Source: Chromera velia
Lineage: Eukaryota; Sar; Chromeraceae
Direction: 5' to 3'
Assembly: GCA_018398765.1 (NCBI GenBank)
Contig: JAHBMJ010001705.1
Coordinates: forward strand, 1 to 64,000
DNA: 64,000 nucleotides
The position numbers and the translations under genes are program-made. A model generated the notes under the pieces. It saw only the letters and a list, made by a program, of their open reading frames with translations. It had not been told where the DNA came from and did no database searches. Of the stretch, positions 60,807 to 64,000 are shown piece by piece (positions within the stretch are counted from its first letter, which is position 1; each line of letters begins with the position of its first letter).

Positions 60807-62227
60807 CTTTTAAGACAGTCTATAAATAGAAAGAACTAAAGTCTTTCTTTCATACTGACACTCTAGTTACTTCTAAAGAGGGTTCTGAAAAAGATCAATC
60901 AATCTTGTTTCAGTGTCAGACTGATCTAGTTCAGATTCCACAAAGAGGGATTCAAGAGTGAAAAAAATGTTTAAGTATCCGGACATAGTGTTAGATTCAA
61001 GATAAAACACATTCAGATGTTGCTGCCTTGGCTGACCATATGTGATTACTTGATCAATTGATGTCCTCCGACTTGATGTGTTGACTATTTGAAGAGCTCA
61101 AAGATCCGACCTCAATTGCTTCATGGCTCTCGCTTTTTTAAAAAATTTAAAGAAATTGTCGTCTACACAGTTTTATTTTCTGTCAACACTTGCTGTACGG
61201 GGTGGCCCTTGGTTAGTGAGTTTGACACTTATAATTATCACATTAATTTTAGAGTCAGTTTAACTAAAAAAAAAAATGTTTTTTTAATCACCGGGGTGAT
61301 CATATGCAGGTGTATCACGTGTGGTAGCGGGGCATTACCCTTCACTCAGGTCGCCCAGCCAACCAAAAAGAATTTGATTTTTCAATATTTATTGAACCCT
61401 AGTCCAAATGTTACTGTACTATAAAGCCCCGGCCGGTAATTTTGATTCGTGCGCACACAATTAATTGCCATTCGGGCCCAACTAATTAAACGACACATAA
61501 AAATTTCTCTATAAGACGGCCTGCGCATGTATACTCTGATTATACTCTGATCGTACGCCGTTTCCCTTCAAAACTCAACTTAACTTGAGTCGTATAATTC
61601 AATCTCCTTACTGTATGGCAATTGTCGTCAGAGTGAACGCTTGCATGGTGCATTCCCCGACTCTTTAAGTTCATAGTTATGTTGCAAAAAGAGGAACGTG
61701 AAAAAGCGTGGATCCCAGCCTGTTTACGACCTGCCCCCGATTAAAGGATAAAAACTTTTGTTTGTGCCCCCCTTTCGACGCCGGACTCGACTATATGCGG
61801 GAGCACCCACCACGATACGTCGGCGCGCAGTGCGCGCCCACTCTCGTGTATAAGCTAGGCCGCGGCGCCGGGCTCTTTAAATTGGCTTCCCGGCCGTCTA
61901 CGCGCGCCGTCTCCAACTTAAGTTGAGCTCGACCGTCTCCTAGACCATCCGTCTCCTCACCTTTCAGCTGCGAGCTTAAATTTCAGCCTCTGAATTCTGC
62001 ATCTCTGGTACACTTCGACGAACTTCGGTCCATTGGACTCCGCAGAAGGTTCCCTCAGTATCTGACTGTTATTGTGGCGCAAGGTGTATGAACTGACACC
62101 GAACTGTCTGCATGCATAGCGTATGGTCACATCTGTCCGCCCACAAAGCCGGGTCGCTTGCTCTTCCGACCAGTGCGGGTGGCTCGAATCGCACGAAGGG
62201 GGCAATTGTGCTTGCTCTTTGACTCCA
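60807..62227. other. Intergenic, AT-rich then GC-rich
   Basis: The ORFs up to 61430 look random. A GC-rich patch at about 61820-61880 (CGGCGCGCAGTGCGCGCC, then CCGCGGCGCCGGGC) precedes the methyltransferase gene and is a candidate promoter region, like the patches near 27850 and 57980. Confidence 0.45.
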
Positions 62228-63325
62228 ATGAACGCCTTTCGGATGCGGCATCTGGAGAACTGTCTCCACCAATTCGAGAAGGCTGCCGTCGTGAAACAAC
62301 CGTTGGACATTTACCTGAAATCATACTTCTCCAAGCATGGGAACGTACAAGGAGCAGACCGTGCATGGATCACAGAGAATGCATACGAGCTGATGAGGTG
62401 GCAGGGCTTGTTGGACTATGTGGCCCCTCCTCCTCAGAATTGGTCCACTCGCCTCCGCACTTTCTTTATTTCCGACAGGTCGGTTGGGCATAGCGGGCAG
62501 TCCACTTCCTTCAAAACCGTAGCTTCCTTCGTCCAGGAGAAGATTCGGGTGTCGTGGCAGATCTTCAGGCTTTCTTGCCTGACTTCCGTTTTCTTTTCAA
62601 TCACGCACGTCAAGGGGAGCTCAGACGAGTGTACCCTGCCTTGCCATCCTCTCACGTTGGACAACTCTGCATGCATGCATTGAAGGCCCTTTTCCTACAT
62701 GCACCTTTTGTTGTTGTGTCCCGAAAAACCCCTTTCTGTCCTGACTATGAATTCAGATGGCGCGCCCACAGCTTGAATGAACGCCTACCCGCCCATATCC
62801 GCTGCTCGTTCCCCGAGACGCTCTTCAGGCGGATCGAAAGCGCACTAGGCACTGCGAAGGCCTTGAACGTGTGCAACACTATGAATGAAAAACCAACGAC
62901 CTTCCTTCGAGTGAACGCGATGAAGACTCGGAGGGACAAGGTGTTCAAATATCTTCTGGGGAAAGGACTGCCAGTGGAGAAATGCGCACACTCACCAGTA
63001 GGGATCCAGCTAGGAGGGACACACCGGCTGAGAGACCTTCCAGAATTTCAACAGGCAGGTTGCCGAGTAGTGTCTCGGACAGAAAATTCATCTGCACTGC
63101 CTGCCTGCCCTCCTTCTTGCCTTTCTTCCCGGTCTTTCTTGTTACTTCATAAAATACACTCACTCACGTCCCTTTTTATTCATGAAATGCTGACTCTCTT
63201 TCCTTCGCCGACTCCTTGCTTGAGCGCTCCAGTATCTTCGTGTTTTGAAAACACGCACACCTGCAAACAGACCGTGTGCCTCTTCCCCAATCGATACAAA
63301 ATGTCAATATTAAATGGATATATGG

Positions 63326-63368
<43 letters not shown>

Positions 63369-63825
63369 CTGTATTGTATTTGCCTCCTCCCCCCCGTTAG
63401 TTGCAGGGCTACTTCGAGATGCAGGACGAGTCATCTCAACTGATAGGGTTCAAGGTGGAGGCAAAGGCGGGAGACGTCGTGATGGATTTCTGTGGGGGGT
63501 CTGGAGGTGGGTTGGTGGGTGGGTGGCAGGACGGGAGTGAGAGTAGTGGAAATCCAGACTGGTGCCTTGCACAGTATAGAAGAGGCTCTTTCTGTCATTT
63601 TTCTTTGATCTTCGTTCTTTGTTCCGTCAATTGTCCCTTTTGCAAAAAGCAAGATCATTACCGTCCAAAGCAGGTGCGAATTCACCAGTAAAGTACAAAA
63701 CAGATGGATGAATTCCTTTTTTTCCCTATTGAGTGAGTTCAGGGAAGACTTTAGTCTTCGCTCCGTTGATGGAGAACCGAGGAAGGGTGTATGTGCATGA
63801 CCCTCGGGACTCCCTGCTGATGCAA
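62228..63825 (+). CDS. RsmB/NOP2/Sun-family RNA m5C methyltransferase, 5' part
   Basis: Four exons are in the window: 62228-62478, 62757-63054, 63407-63506 and 63743-63825. The gene continues past the end. The family methylates cytosine-5 in RNA using SAM. The N-domain is typical (PLDIYLKSYFSKHG, DRAWITENAYELMRWQGLL). The RNA-binding and core region follow: FLRVNAMKTRRDKVFKYLL, DLPEFQQ joined to GYFEMQDESSQL, then the SAM motif VVMDFCGGSGGKTLVFAPLM and NRGRVYVHDPRDSLL. The GGSGGKTL form resembles bacterial CAGAGGKTL rather than the eukaryotic CAAPGGKT, so an organellar or bacterial origin is possible. The catalytic cysteines lie beyond the window. The start at 62228 fits the domain's usual beginning, but the frame is open upstream to an ATG at 62123. 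Exon 2 appears to use a GC donor. Confidence 0.85.
63328..63366. repeat. (GA)n microsatellite
   Basis: About 19 GA units in the second listed intron of the methyltransferase gene. Purine-rich on the coding strand, an exception to the usual polarity. Confidence 0.95.
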
Positions 63826-63972
63826 GTGAGTGATTTTTTTTTTTTTTAACAACACATGTATGTGCATGACCCTCGGGACTCCCTGCTGATGCAAGTGAGT
63901 GTTTTTTTTTTTTTTTAACAACACATGTATGTGCATGACCCTCTGGACTCCCTGCTGATGCAAGTGAGTGAG
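63789..63972 (+). repeat. Three tandem copies (period 69) of an exon end with its splice donor
   Basis: The last 37 coding bases of the fourth exon, its GTGAGT donor and about 25 bases of intron (a poly-T run and TAACAACACAT) are repeated. Copies start at 63789, 63858 and 63927. Copy 3 differs by CTGG for CGGG; poly-T length also varies. Confidence 0.9.
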
Positions 63973-64000
63973 AACCTACAAGGGGTGAGGGGAGATCGTG

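Noticed and set aside
61089-61424. Plus-strand ORF of 111 aa
   Set aside because: AT-rich with Lys/Phe/Asn bias, poly-A runs and no motif; probably chance.

Overview
The window is nuclear DNA from an intron-rich protist, most likely a chromerid alga (Chromera-like alveolate). That assignment is inference. It rests on secreted proteins that mix TSP1, PAN/Apple and lectin-like modules, many short exons with purine- or pyrimidine-only microsatellites in the introns, intronless ankyrin proteins, standard stop codons, and old LINEs in AT-rich gaps. All multi-exon models were built by eye from splice sites that keep one open reading phase. They are strong where a known family is rebuilt (MLH1, NFU1, TMEM184, the RsmB/NOP2/Sun methyltransferase) and weaker elsewhere.

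Layout. 1-5.9 kb: two decayed LINE reverse-transcriptase elements (+), with a C2H2-finger plus chromodomain-like ORF (-) between them. 7.2-27.3 kb (-): one very large gene of 41 phase-consistent exons (about 2,081 aa), with signal peptide, cysteine-rich module, at least five PAN/Apple modules, an acidic block, three TSP1 repeats, an almost pure threonine tract and a C-type-lectin-like end. 28.3-33.6 kb (+): complete MLH1 in 8 exons, ending in the conserved FERC. 34.7-38.7 kb (-): unrecognised 10-exon gene. 39.5-41.6 kb: short, weak ORFs, then AT-rich DNA. 41.8-46.8 kb (-): NFU1 in 12 exons including a 23-nt microexon. 47.8-53.6 kb (+): TMEM184/OST-alpha family membrane protein in 8 exons with a long secreted-side N-terminus. 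53.6-56 kb: AT-rich, with a CCGGCAAT-repeat element. 56-57.6 kb (-): intronless ankyrin protein. 58.4-60.8 kb: small ORFs, one like the N-terminus of a Merlin/IS1595-type transposase. 62.2 kb to the end (+): 5' part of a bacterial-type RsmB/NOP2/Sun RNA m5C methyltransferase, running off the window.

The genes do not form a pathway. The large adhesin-like gene and MLH1 are divergent and share an intergenic region of about 1 kb. The most interesting points are the giant secreted protein, a 4-nt tandem splice donor that would switch its threonine tract to a His/Tyr-rich truncated end, splice-donor motifs (GTCAGT, GTCTGT) that grade into GTCA or GTCT microsatellites, a probable GC-AG intron, and a 69-bp triplication of an exon end with its donor in the methyltransferase gene.
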